Assembly (NCBI RefSeq): GCF_027214025.1
Contig: NZ_JAPWHB010000006.1
Location: 1-64,000 of the forward strand
Direction: 5' to 3'
Origin: Parahoeflea alexandrii
Lineage (GTDB): Bacteria; Pseudomonadota; Alphaproteobacteria; Rhizobiales; Rhizobiaceae
DNA: 64,000 bases
A model generated the notes under the pieces. That model did not search any database, was not told where the DNA came from, and saw nothing but the letters and a program-made list of their open reading frames with translations. Both the position numbers and the translations under genes were made by a program. Numbering within the stretch: the first letter of the stretch is position 1; every line of letters begins with the position of its first letter. This document shows, in pieces, positions 36,907 through 44,969 of this stretch.

Positions 36907-37803
36907 TCAGGAGCCTTGAGAGGCACCCGCCTGCACACACCCCGTTTCCCAGCCGAGCATCGCCCGCTTGCGGGTGATGCCCCAGTGATAGCCGGTGAGC
37001 GCGCCGGACTTGCCCATGGCCCGGTGGCAGGGCACCACGAAGGATATCGGGTTGCGCCCGACCGCGGCACCGACGGCACGTGAGGCTTTGGGGTTGCCGA
37101 TGGCTCGAGCGACATCCTGATAGCTCGACGCAGTCCCGAGCGGGATCCTCAAGAGCGCCTCCCAGACACGCACCTGGAAATCAGTGCCGATCATGACGAT
37201 CCGCAAGGGCTGGTCGGCACGCCATTGCTCCGGCGAGAAGATGCGGGCCACATAGGGCGCGGTCATCACCTGGTCGGGCGAGAAGCGAGCGCCGGGCCAG
37301 CGCCTGGTCATATCCTCAAGCGCCGCCTGCTCCTCCCCCGGATCAGCAAAGGCAAGGCCGCACAACCCGCGTTCCGTCGCCATGATCACCGCCGTGCCGA
37401 ACGGCGAGGGATGGAATCCGTAGTGGATCGCCAGTCCGGCGCCGCCGGTCTTGAAATCGCCCGGGCTCATCGCCTCGTGGGTGACGAACAGGTCGTGCAG
37501 CCGACCCGGTCCCGACAGGCCGAGTTCGTAGCTCGCATCGAGCAGCGGCAGGCCTTCGTGGCCGAGCAGCCGCCGGGCGTGATCCAGCGTCACCGCCTGC
37601 AAAAAGGCCTTCGGCGTCAGACCGGCCCAACGGCTGAAAGTCTTCTGCAGCCGTCCAGGCGCCACGCCGATATCGGAGGCGATCTCCTCCAGCGACGGTT
37701 GCGCCCGGTAGTCGAGCGAGATGCGCTCGATGGTCTTGCGGACAAGCTCGTAGTCAGCGCCCTTCGGGGTGATGTCGCGGTCAAGCTGGGCGGTCACGGT
37801 CAT
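36907..37803 (-). CDS. Ada-like fusion: AraC HTH plus O6-alkylguanine-DNA alkyltransferase
   Basis: A 298-residue protein. Residues ~1-110 are an AraC-type double HTH (SLEEIASDIGVAPGRLQKTFSRWAGLTPKAFLQ, SYELGLSGPGRLHDLFVTHEAMSPGDFK). Residues ~130-298 are a methylguanine methyltransferase with FQVRVWEALLRIPLGTASSYQDVARAIGNPKASRAVG and the acceptor Cys in FVVPCHRAMGKSG. The N-terminal Zn/methyl-phosphotriester-sensing domain of E. coli Ada is missing, so a direct-repair enzyme with a DNA-binding partner domain, possibly a regulator without the standard sensor, is inferred. ATG 37803 starts the conserved protein. Confidence 0.9.
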   Translation of the reverse strand: MTVTAQLDRDITPKGADYELVRKTIERISLDYRAQPSLEEIASDIGVAPGRLQKTFSRWAGLTPKAFLQAVTLDHARRLLGHEGLPLLDASYELGLSGPGRLHDLFVTHEAMSPGDFKTGGAGLAIHYGFHPSPFGTAVIMATERGLCGLAFADPGEEQAALEDMTRRWPGARFSPDQVMTAPYVARIFSPEQWRADQPLRIVMIGTDFQVRVWEALLRIPLGTASSYQDVARAIGNPKASRAVGAAVGRNPISFVVPCHRAMGKSGALTGYHWGITRKRAMLGWETGCVQAGASQGS

Positions 37804-37919
37804 CTTATGGCTCCTCGCAGCGCGATCGAATGCGCTGCTGCACGTTTGGCAACGGGCCCAATCAATCACGCACCGGTTCGCGCCGCCACCCGAAATACGC
37901 CGGGTGCTCCCGAAACGCC

Positions 37920-38390
37920 TTAGCGCTTCTTGATGGTCGCCAGCGCCCGCTGGAACGCGGTCGCGAAGCTTTCCTTGTCGTCGGGATTGAGGAACGAGCC
38001 GACATCGGTCTGCCTGCCCTGGCCGCTGATCTGCATTTGGGTAATGCCGATCTCGTCGTGGCGGTCGACGTTGAACCGCGCCCAGAACGGGTTGAAGCGG
38101 TGGTCGACCGCCCGTCCCGACGGCGAAACCTTCTTCACTTCCAGATCGGTGCGGGACATGCGGATGAACTCTCGCATCCGCCCCGACCGGTAGCTCAGCC
38201 AGAACGCCCCGAACAGCAGCGCCAGATCGAGTCCGAAGAATGCAAACACCGGCCAGGCCCCGACCCGCGCAAAGATCACCATGTGCAAGGCGGTAATGAC
38301 GGTCGTAATCGCCATCAGCAACACGAAGCCCAGCCGGCCGAGCGATCGGTAGGGGCTCAGAACGGCTTCAAACAGCGGTTCGTCGTTCAT
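37920..38390 (-). CDS. DUF2244 domain membrane protein
   Basis: A 156-residue protein with two hydrophobic helices (LGFVLLMAITTVITALHMVIFA and GAWPVFAFFGLDLALLFGAFWL) followed by a soluble domain with REFIRMSRTDLEVKKVSPSGR and FNPFWARFNVD. This is the DUF2244 arrangement, common in Alphaproteobacteria, function unknown. It is divergent from nth across ~70 bases, a conserved neighbour pair in this order, as I recall. The protein likely sits in the inner membrane. Confidence 0.88.
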   Translation of the reverse strand: MNDEPLFEAVLSPYRSLGRLGFVLLMAITTVITALHMVIFARVGAWPVFAFFGLDLALLFGAFWLSYRSGRMREFIRMSRTDLEVKKVSPSGRAVDHRFNPFWARFNVDRHDEIGITQMQISGQGRQTDVGSFLNPDDKESFATAFQRALATIKKR

Positions 38391-38463
38391 TGCTGCAATC
38401 GTCTCCAGCCGGGTTTTGTCCCAGGGTTTGCCATCAACCTCTTGCTCAGATTATAGGGATGAA

Positions 38464-39255
38464 ATGGAAAAGCCCAAGAGCCCGAAACACGTCAAAATGT
38501 CGCCGCTTGCGTCCGCAGCGGAAAAAATGCCGGCTCAGCGCAAGACGGCGGTCAAACGCAAGCCCGCCGCACGCCGCCCCAGGATCCCCTACACGAAGGA
38601 CGAGATCAGGGAGATCTTCCGCCGTTTCTCGATCCAGCGGCCCGAACCCAAGGGCGAACTCGAACACGTCAATCCGTTCACCCTCGTGGTGGCCGTGGCG
38701 CTGTCTGCGCAGGCGACCGACGCCGGCGTCAACAAGGCGACCCGTGCCCTGTTCGCCGTGGCCGACACGCCGGAAAAGATGCTGGCGCTGGGCGAGGACA
38801 AGGTCCGCGACTACATCAAGACCATCGGGCTCTACCGCAACAAGGCGAAAAACGTCATCGCGTTGAGCCGGAAGCTGGTTGATGATTTCGGCGGCGAGGT
38901 GCCCCGCACCGAAGACGAACTGGTGACCCTGCCCGGCGTCGGCCGCAAGACCGCCAACGTGGTCATGTCGATGGCCTTCGGCGTGCCGACGCTCGCCGTC
39001 GACACCCATGTCTTCCGCATCGGCAACCGGCTCAGGATCGCGCCGGGCAAGACACCGGACGAAGTTGAGGCAGCCTTCCTCAGGATCATCCCCGAGGACT
39101 ACCTGTTCCACGCCCACCACTGGCTGATCCTGCACGGCCGCTACTGCTGCAAGGCCCGCAAACCCGAATGCGAGCGCTGTGTCATCGCCGATATCTGCAA
39201 GTCGAAGGAAAAGACCACCGACGTGCCCGCGCCGCTGGTGGAACTGCCGGCTTAG
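38464..39255 (+). CDS. nth: Endonuclease III
   Basis: A 263-residue bifunctional DNA glycosylase/AP lyase that removes oxidised pyrimidines. The helix-hairpin-helix motif LPGVGRKTANVVMS contains the catalytic Lys; the catalytic Asp is in AVDTHVFRIGNRL. The 4Fe-4S cluster ligands are C-x6-C-x2-C-x5-C in CCKARKPECERCVIADIC. A Lys-rich N-terminal extension (~50 residues) precedes the core. ATG 38464 is a better start than the in-frame TTG at 38416. Confidence 0.96.
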   Translation: MEKPKSPKHVKMSPLASAAEKMPAQRKTAVKRKPAARRPRIPYTKDEIREIFRRFSIQRPEPKGELEHVNPFTLVVAVALSAQATDAGVNKATRALFAVADTPEKMLALGEDKVRDYIKTIGLYRNKAKNVIALSRKLVDDFGGEVPRTEDELVTLPGVGRKTANVVMSMAFGVPTLAVDTHVFRIGNRLRIAPGKTPDEVEAAFLRIIPEDYLFHAHHWLILHGRYCCKARKPECERCVIADICKSKEKTTDVPAPLVELPA

Positions 39256-39413
39256 GTGGTGTGAGGGGGATTGCAATCTGCTGGAGTGAAATTGCCGACT
39301 CTGCTGCTTTCAAGACCGTAGTCCTAGGTATTCTGACTTAACGGCAATGGTTTTCAACTGTAAGCTTATCTCCACATGTGATTTCAATCGCATGTTTTGA
39401 ATGGGGGGAAGCA

Positions 39414-41117
39414 TTGCCGTTCTATATCCGTAAATCGGTTTCTGCAGGGCCTTTTCGATTCAATTTTTCGAAATCCGGCGTTGGGGTATCTGTAGGCGTC
39501 CGCGGACTGCGAATAGGAACAGGCCCAAGGGGGCACTACATTCACGCTGGCGTTGGGGGCCTTTATTATAGGTCTTCCATCAGACGGGCCGGAAGGCGCG
39601 GGGCGGTAGCGGAAACCGCGCCGGAAATTCCGAGGGAAATTTACGACCAAACCGACGTCGCAATGATCGAAATCGATTCAGGCGACGTCATCCAGATGCG
39701 CGATGTAACCTTTGGTCAGCTGCTCGATGAAATCAATGAGAAAAGCAGCCAAGTTAAGATGTCTGCCGCGTTTTGCTGGTCTGCGATCATAATTGGAATA
39801 TTCGCCGGTTTCGCGTTCGGCGGTGCCGGCTTGCTTCTGACACTTCTTGCCCTTCCGGGCTTGGCAATCGGAGGGTGGCTCGATTCCTATCGCCGGAGCA
39901 CGGTGCTCTACTACGATCTCGAAGGCGATGCTGAGGAAGCTTACAAGCGGTTGACGCAAGGTTTCGATGGACTTCTCGGCTGCGCTGGCAAGTGGCACAT
40001 TGAAGCGGGTGGCGCCGTTACAAACCTGACCGCTTGGAAACGCAACGCAGGCGCTTCTCACCTCGTCAAGAAGAACGCGACTACCCTCTCCTATCAATTG
40101 CCTGCCGTCATCAAGAGCAACGTTACGCCGCCCGCGCTTGGCGTAGGCAAACAGACGCTATTCTTCATGCCCGATATCGTACTGATTCAGGACGGAGCAC
40201 GATTTGGTGCAGTGCCATACGGCGAACTTACGCTCCGCTGGCAGGACTCGCGTTTCATCGAAGATGGTCGGGTGCCAAGCGATGCTCGTATTGTCGATTA
40301 CACCTGGAAGCATCCCAACAAAAGTGGTGGCCCGGACAGGCGCTTCCGAGACAACAGGCAAATCCCGATCTGCCTTTATGAGACCATCCATTTCCAGAGC
40401 AAGAATGGCATCAACGAACTCGTCGAATTCTCGCAGACAGGCAAAGCCGCGGTATTTGCCGATGGCTGCAATCTTCTCTCTCGCCTTCCCAAAGAAAAGA
40501 CCACGCGTTCACTACCGCCTGCGCGGCCCATTGAGCCTGTTTCCGGTTCCCTGGAGCTGCACGTGCCAGTGAAACGCCGACCGCTTCGTAAATTCCTGTA
40601 TATAGTGCTTGCGATAGGCGTCGGACTACCCGTGCTTGGAGCTCTTCTTCCCGACCCTGCGGTAAAAAGGGAGGCGGCCACGGTAATCGAAAACCACAAT
40701 TCGGCAGTTGCTACGAAACCTCTCGCTGCCATTGAAAATGCACCTGACGCGTTCGAGCAAGTGGGACCGTCCGCTGATATCCCGTCCCCGCGTGCTCCCA
40801 GTTCATCACCAAAAGGTGCGGGTATCCGCACAACAGAGCCAACTCCGCCATTGTCTGACCAGTCGCCAAACACCATCGAAACCAGCTTGCAGGATGTCTC
40901 GCCAGAGGGCGGAAGTGAAACACCTGTAGACATCACCAACCATGCTCGAACTGCGGTTAACCTTCGCGAGGGGCCAAGTACGAAAAACAGAATTCTAATG
41001 ACAATTCCCAAAGGTGCTGCGGTAAAAATCCTCGGGCAAAATGGCAATTGGAGCCACGTTGATGTTGGGGGTGGCAAAAAGGGTTGGATTTCGAGCGAGT
41101 TTCTCACAGCTGATTAG
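39414..41117 (+). CDS. DUF4236 protein with membrane segment and C-terminal SH3 domain
   Basis: A 567-residue protein. It opens with a DUF4236-type motif (LPFYIRKSVSAGPFRFNFSK, then GVRGLRIGTGPRGHYIHAG). A hydrophobic segment pair (CWSAIIIGIFAGFAFGGAG, LLLTLLALPGLAIGGW) follows at ~120-165, then a soluble middle (DGLLGCAGKWHIEAGG). Near residue 395 there is another helix (FLYIVLAIGVGLPVLGALL), then a low-complexity linker and an SH3b domain ending NLREGPSTKNRILMTIPKGA ... GWISSEFLTAD. A TTG at 39414 with GGGGGGA upstream is the likely start; a GTG at 39378 is in frame. AT-richer than its neighbours, suggesting acquisition. Function unknown. Confidence 0.8.
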   Translation: MPFYIRKSVSAGPFRFNFSKSGVGVSVGVRGLRIGTGPRGHYIHAGVGGLYYRSSIRRAGRRGAVAETAPEIPREIYDQTDVAMIEIDSGDVIQMRDVTFGQLLDEINEKSSQVKMSAAFCWSAIIIGIFAGFAFGGAGLLLTLLALPGLAIGGWLDSYRRSTVLYYDLEGDAEEAYKRLTQGFDGLLGCAGKWHIEAGGAVTNLTAWKRNAGASHLVKKNATTLSYQLPAVIKSNVTPPALGVGKQTLFFMPDIVLIQDGARFGAVPYGELTLRWQDSRFIEDGRVPSDARIVDYTWKHPNKSGGPDRRFRDNRQIPICLYETIHFQSKNGINELVEFSQTGKAAVFADGCNLLSRLPKEKTTRSLPPARPIEPVSGSLELHVPVKRRPLRKFLYIVLAIGVGLPVLGALLPDPAVKREAATVIENHNSAVATKPLAAIENAPDAFEQVGPSADIPSPRAPSSSPKGAGIRTTEPTPPLSDQSPNTIETSLQDVSPEGGSETPVDITNHARTAVNLREGPSTKNRILMTIPKGAAVKILGQNGNWSHVDVGGGKKGWISSEFLTAD

Positions 41118-41209
41118 CTGTTGTGATGGAACCTCAGATGCTGAAAGTCGCGGGACGCCACGGAATTGCCATCGCAACTGCCCGGAGGCAGGTCCACAGC
41201 CTTAAGATC

Positions 41210-41227
41210 GGCGAAGATAACTTCGCC
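41210..41227. repeat. Hairpin after the DUF4236 gene
   Basis: GGCGAAG and CTTCGCC are exact complements around ATAA, in the 185-base gap between the DUF4236 gene and the convergent CysZ-like gene. There is no T-tract, so termination is uncertain. Confidence 0.35.
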
Positions 41228-41302
41228 TAGGTTGCGGCTAAAGCCACGTTTATGTCCATATCAGGCCTATTTCGGGCTTTCTCTCCATGAGAAGAAAGTC
41301 TG

Positions 41303-42022
41303 TTAATCGGTCCCGGCCTTAGCACGCCGTTGCCCCGCGATCATCTTGTGCAGATGCACCATCATGCCGGCTGCGAACATCGGGGTCAGCAGGTTCAGGA
41401 GCGGCACCGACAGGAAGGCGGCGATGATCAGGCCGGCGAAGAAGATCGTCGTCGAGTTGCGCGACCTCAGCCGCTTGGCGTCGGCCGGGCTCATGAAGCG
41501 CATGGCGGCGAACTCGAAATACTCCCGGCCCAGCAGGTAGCCGTTGACCAGGAAGAAGGCCGCCAGGTTGATGCCGGGGACCAGCAGCAGGATCAGCGCA
41601 AACAGGTTGCCGAGCCCCACCACCAGCAAGAATCCGAGCGATTGCCGGATCGACTGGCCGAGCGGCATCGGCCGGCCGGGTGTCTCGCCAGGGTAGTCTC
41701 GGGTTTCGATCACCTCGGCGATGTCGTCGAGAAACAGGCCGGCCATCGCCGCCGTCACCGGCGCAACGAACAGCGCCAGCACCAGAGCGAGCCCGACGCC
41801 GGCAATGATTGCCGCCACCGTACCGGCCCATCCGGCCCAGTCGGGCAATCCCGGCAGCAGGTTTTCGAGCCATGGCATGGCAAACACCGAAAACGCCTCG
41901 CCCAGACCGAACCAGAGTCCGGCCAGCAAAAGGATGGTCAGCCCCAGCGACTTGAACAGCACCGAGCGCGAAGCCGGTGCGAACAGGTTGGATCCGCCCA
42001 GTCTGGCGGCTTCAATGATCAT
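41303..42022 (-). CDS. CysZ/EI24-like membrane protein
   Basis: A 239-residue protein with four or more helices: VLFKSLGLTILLLAGLWFGLG, GWAGTVAAIIAGVGLALVLALFVAPVTAAMAGLFLDDIAEVIE, SLGFLLVVGLGNLFALILLLVPGINLAAFFLVNGYLLGREYFEF and TIFFAGLIIAAFLSVPLLNLL. The NGYLLGREYFEFAAMR segment is typical of the EI24/CysZ family; CysZ itself transports sulfate, but most alphaproteobacterial relatives are untested. The start 42022 is chosen as the longer in-frame extension to 42217 shows no conserved features. Gene order does not clarify substrate. Confidence 0.82.
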   Translation of the reverse strand: MIIEAARLGGSNLFAPASRSVLFKSLGLTILLLAGLWFGLGEAFSVFAMPWLENLLPGLPDWAGWAGTVAAIIAGVGLALVLALFVAPVTAAMAGLFLDDIAEVIETRDYPGETPGRPMPLGQSIRQSLGFLLVVGLGNLFALILLLVPGINLAAFFLVNGYLLGREYFEFAAMRFMSPADAKRLRSRNSTTIFFAGLIIAAFLSVPLLNLLTPMFAAGMMVHLHKMIAGQRRAKAGTD

Positions 42023-42278
42023 CGGCGGCTTCCCTTCTTCAACATCTGCGCGCCATCCCGGTCGGTGCGCGCGGGAGTTCTCCCGCCGTGCCTGACCGGT
42101 GGCCGGTTCCATGTGGGGATTGCGGCCATCCGGGTCAACATTTTCCCGTGGACGCCGGCTCCACCGTCTTGCCCGAATTTCATCGTGTCGGATGACAGAT
42201 CGACACAAATCAGCCATGATTCGAGCGCCTCACGGGCAGGCCGCCAATGGCTGTAATCACTCGCTTTCGGGAACGCCC

Positions 42279-43391
42279 ATGTCCGCACAGCGGATACGTC
42301 CTGCCACACTTTCCGACATCGATGCCCTGGACGCGATCGAGAAGGCCGTGTTTCCCGCGGACCGGATTTCGCGCCGCTCTTTCCGCACATTGATCGACCG
42401 CCCCACCGCCGAAACGCTGGTGCTGGAGACCGATGGAGAGATCCGCGGCTACGCCATGATCCTGTTTCGTGCCGGTGCGGCTCTTGCCCGGCTTTATTCG
42501 CTCGCCGTGGCCGCAGGCCATGCCGGCAAGGGCTATGGTCGGGCGCTTCTTGCCGCCGCCGAAAAAGCCGCCATGGAGCATGACCGCATCCTGCTCAGGC
42601 TCGAGGTGCGCGAGGACAATGCGCCCGCCATCGCGCTCTACAAGACCACCGGCTACCGCCGTATCGGCCGCGTCGCCGACTACTATGCCGATGGCATGGC
42701 AGCCCTCCGCTTCGAAAAGCTGCTGCGCGGACCCGAAGCTCCGGATGTGCTGACGCCGTTCTATGAACAGTCCACCGATTTCACCTGCGGCTCCTGCTGC
42801 CTGCTGATGGCGCTCGCCCGCTTCCGCTCACCGGAATTTCTCGATCCCGTCTGGGAAATCCGGCTCTGGCGCGAGGCCACCACCGTCTTCATGCTCTCGG
42901 GGCCAGGTGGCTGCGAGCCGTTCGGTCTTGCCATGGTGGCGCGCGAGCACGGCCTCGATCCCGAGGTCTGGTGCTCGACCGAGGAGCTGCTGTTCCTTGA
43001 AACGGTGCGCGATCCGGAAAAGCGCCGGGTGATGGAACTGGCGCAGACCGATTTCCGCGCCCGGGTTGCCGAAGCCGGCACGCCGGTGCACACCGAGGCC
43101 TTCACGCTCGACTGGCTGCGCGCCCGCCTCGCCGAAGGTCACGTTGCCATCATCCTGGTCAGCGGCTACCTGATGATGGGCAAGAAGGTTCCCCACTGGG
43201 TGCTTGCCCACGGCGATGACGGCCGCCACATTTTCGTGCATGATCCCTGGGTCGAGGACGAGGTCGGCGAAACCGTGGCCGACGCCGCCAATATCCCGGT
43301 CCCCTATGCGGTCCTTGACCGGATCGCCCGTTTCGGCCGCACGGGCCTGCGCGCCGCCGTGCTTATCAAGGGAAAGTCTCCCCATGTCTGA
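42279..43391 (+). CDS. GNAT acetyltransferase fused to a C39-like peptidase
   Basis: A 370-residue two-domain protein. Residues ~1-150 are a GNAT acyltransferase (IRPATLSDIDALDAIEKAVF, RLYSLAVAAGHAGKGYGRALLAAAEKAAM with the acetyl-CoA loop, NAPAIALYKTTGYRRIGRV). Residues ~155-370 are a papain-like C39-type peptidase domain with a plausible active site: Q164 and C170 in EQSTDFTCGSC, H306 in PHWVLAHG, D322 in FVHDPW. The next gene, a RimK-like ligase, starts inside its last codons (8-base overlap). Similar GNAT/C39 plus RimK pairs have been noted bioinformatically as peptide ligase-peptidase systems; substrate unknown. Confidence 0.85.
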   Translation: MSAQRIRPATLSDIDALDAIEKAVFPADRISRRSFRTLIDRPTAETLVLETDGEIRGYAMILFRAGAALARLYSLAVAAGHAGKGYGRALLAAAEKAAMEHDRILLRLEVREDNAPAIALYKTTGYRRIGRVADYYADGMAALRFEKLLRGPEAPDVLTPFYEQSTDFTCGSCCLLMALARFRSPEFLDPVWEIRLWREATTVFMLSGPGGCEPFGLAMVAREHGLDPEVWCSTEELLFLETVRDPEKRRVMELAQTDFRARVAEAGTPVHTEAFTLDWLRARLAEGHVAIILVSGYLMMGKKVPHWVLAHGDDGRHIFVHDPWVEDEVGETVADAANIPVPYAVLDRIARFGRTGLRAAVLIKGKSPHV

Positions 43392-44841
43392 CTGGATCAT
43401 CCTGTCCACCGCGCTGGCGGGCTTCGATCATGCCGCCACCAAGCACAAAGTGCTCGCCACCCGCGATTATCTCGCCCGGCCCGAGCTGTTCCGCGGCGCC
43501 CGGCCCAACATCATCAACCTGTCGCGCTCTTACGCCTACCAGAGCCGCGGCTACTACGCCTCGCTGCTGGCGGCGGCCCGCGGCCAGCGGGTGATCCCGT
43601 CCGTCGAGACCATCATCGACCTGTCGGCCCGCAAGCTCTACGAGAATGCCATCCCCGAACTCGAGGATTCGCTCAACAAGAGCCTGCGCGAACACGGCGG
43701 CGAACCGTTGCCGTCACGGTTGCGGATATTCTTCGGAACCTCGACCGATGCGCGGCTCGAGCGCTTCGGCAGGCTGCTGTTCGACTGGTTCCGGGCGCCG
43801 ATCCTCGAACTGACGCTGAAGGACGGAGACTGGACGGCGATCACCAAGATCGGGCTTCTGCCGATCAGCAAGCTCGATGAGCCGGGCCGCGAGGCCTTCT
43901 TTCAGGCCATGGCCCGCTACACCGCGCGGCAGTGGAAGGACGCCAAGTCGCGGGCGCCTGCGCGCTACTCCTTTGCCACCCTGGTCGATCCCAACGAAGC
44001 CCTGCCGCCGTCCTCGATTGCAAGCCTCAAGCACTGGTCGCGCGTTGCCGCGCGCATGGGCGTTTCGGTCGAACCGATCACCCGCAAGGACCTGCCGAGG
44101 CTGGCCAATTTCGATGCGCTGTTCATCCGCGAAACCACCTCGATCTCCAACCACACCTACCGTTTCGCTCGTCGCGCCCAGCAGGAGGGCATGCCGGTGA
44201 TCGACGATCCGGTGTCGATGATCCGCTGCACCAACAAGGTCTACCTCGACGAACTGATGGCCTCCAACGGCATACCGGTGCCCGACACGGTGATGCTGAT
44301 CGGGCCGGAGGACTTCCAGCGCGCCGCCGATCAGCTCGGCTTCCCGATGGTCTTGAAGGTGCCCGATTCCTCCTTTTCCAGAGGCGTCAAGAAAGTTGCC
44401 TCAATGGCCGAACTGAAAGAACTGGCCGGCGCCTGGCTGCATGATTCGGAAGTGCTGATCGCACAGAAATTCATGCCCACCAGTTTCGATTGGCGCATCG
44501 GCGTTCTGGGTGGCAAGCCCTTGTTCGCGGTGCAGTATCTGATGGCCAAGAAGCACTGGCAGATCGTCAAGCACGACACCGGCGGCAAGCCGCTCGAAGG
44601 CGGCTTCAAGTCGTTCTCGCTGGCGCAGGTGCCGCCGCTGGTGCTCGACACCGGCCTGCGCGCCGCCTGCGCGGTGGGCGACGGTCTTTACGGCGTCGAT
44701 CTCAAGGAAACCGATGACGGCGTCTTCGTCATCGAGGTCAACGACAACCCCAATCTCGAGCACGGTGTCGAGGATGCCGCGGAGAAGGATGAGGTCTGGA
44801 CCCGGCTGACCAACTGGTTCATCGAGCGGATCGCCACCTGA
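43384..44841 (+). CDS. RimK-like ATP-grasp ligase with N-terminal RLAN domain
   Basis: A 485-residue protein. The first ~180 residues match the RimK-like N-terminal (RLAN) layout: WIILSTALAGFDHAATKHKVLATRDYL ... NIINLSRSYAYQSRGYYASLLAAARGQ. The ATP-grasp part (~200-475) shows FIRETTSISNHTYRFARRAQ, PVIDDPVSMIRCTNKVYLDEL, MVLKVPDSSFSRGVKKV, and the metal-binding VFVIEVNDNPNLEHGVEDA. ATP-grasp enzymes of this type ligate amino acids or peptides to carboxylates. The true start 43384 overlaps the GNAT-C39 gene. Product is unknown; it probably builds a peptide or modifies a protein tail in concert with its partner. Confidence 0.87.
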   Translation: MSDWIILSTALAGFDHAATKHKVLATRDYLARPELFRGARPNIINLSRSYAYQSRGYYASLLAAARGQRVIPSVETIIDLSARKLYENAIPELEDSLNKSLREHGGEPLPSRLRIFFGTSTDARLERFGRLLFDWFRAPILELTLKDGDWTAITKIGLLPISKLDEPGREAFFQAMARYTARQWKDAKSRAPARYSFATLVDPNEALPPSSIASLKHWSRVAARMGVSVEPITRKDLPRLANFDALFIRETTSISNHTYRFARRAQQEGMPVIDDPVSMIRCTNKVYLDELMASNGIPVPDTVMLIGPEDFQRAADQLGFPMVLKVPDSSFSRGVKKVASMAELKELAGAWLHDSEVLIAQKFMPTSFDWRIGVLGGKPLFAVQYLMAKKHWQIVKHDTGGKPLEGGFKSFSLAQVPPLVLDTGLRAACAVGDGLYGVDLKETDDGVFVIEVNDNPNLEHGVEDAAEKDEVWTRLTNWFIERIAT

Positions 44842-44969
44842 CCCGGGTCCGGCAGGCCGGCTTTCCGCTTCCGGCTTCGGGCGGACTGTCGTTTCCCTCC
44901 GAAACAGGCTATAGCAGCCGCGGCTTGGCGCGCTGAGCCGGACCACTGACCGCGACCAGGACAAACTTG

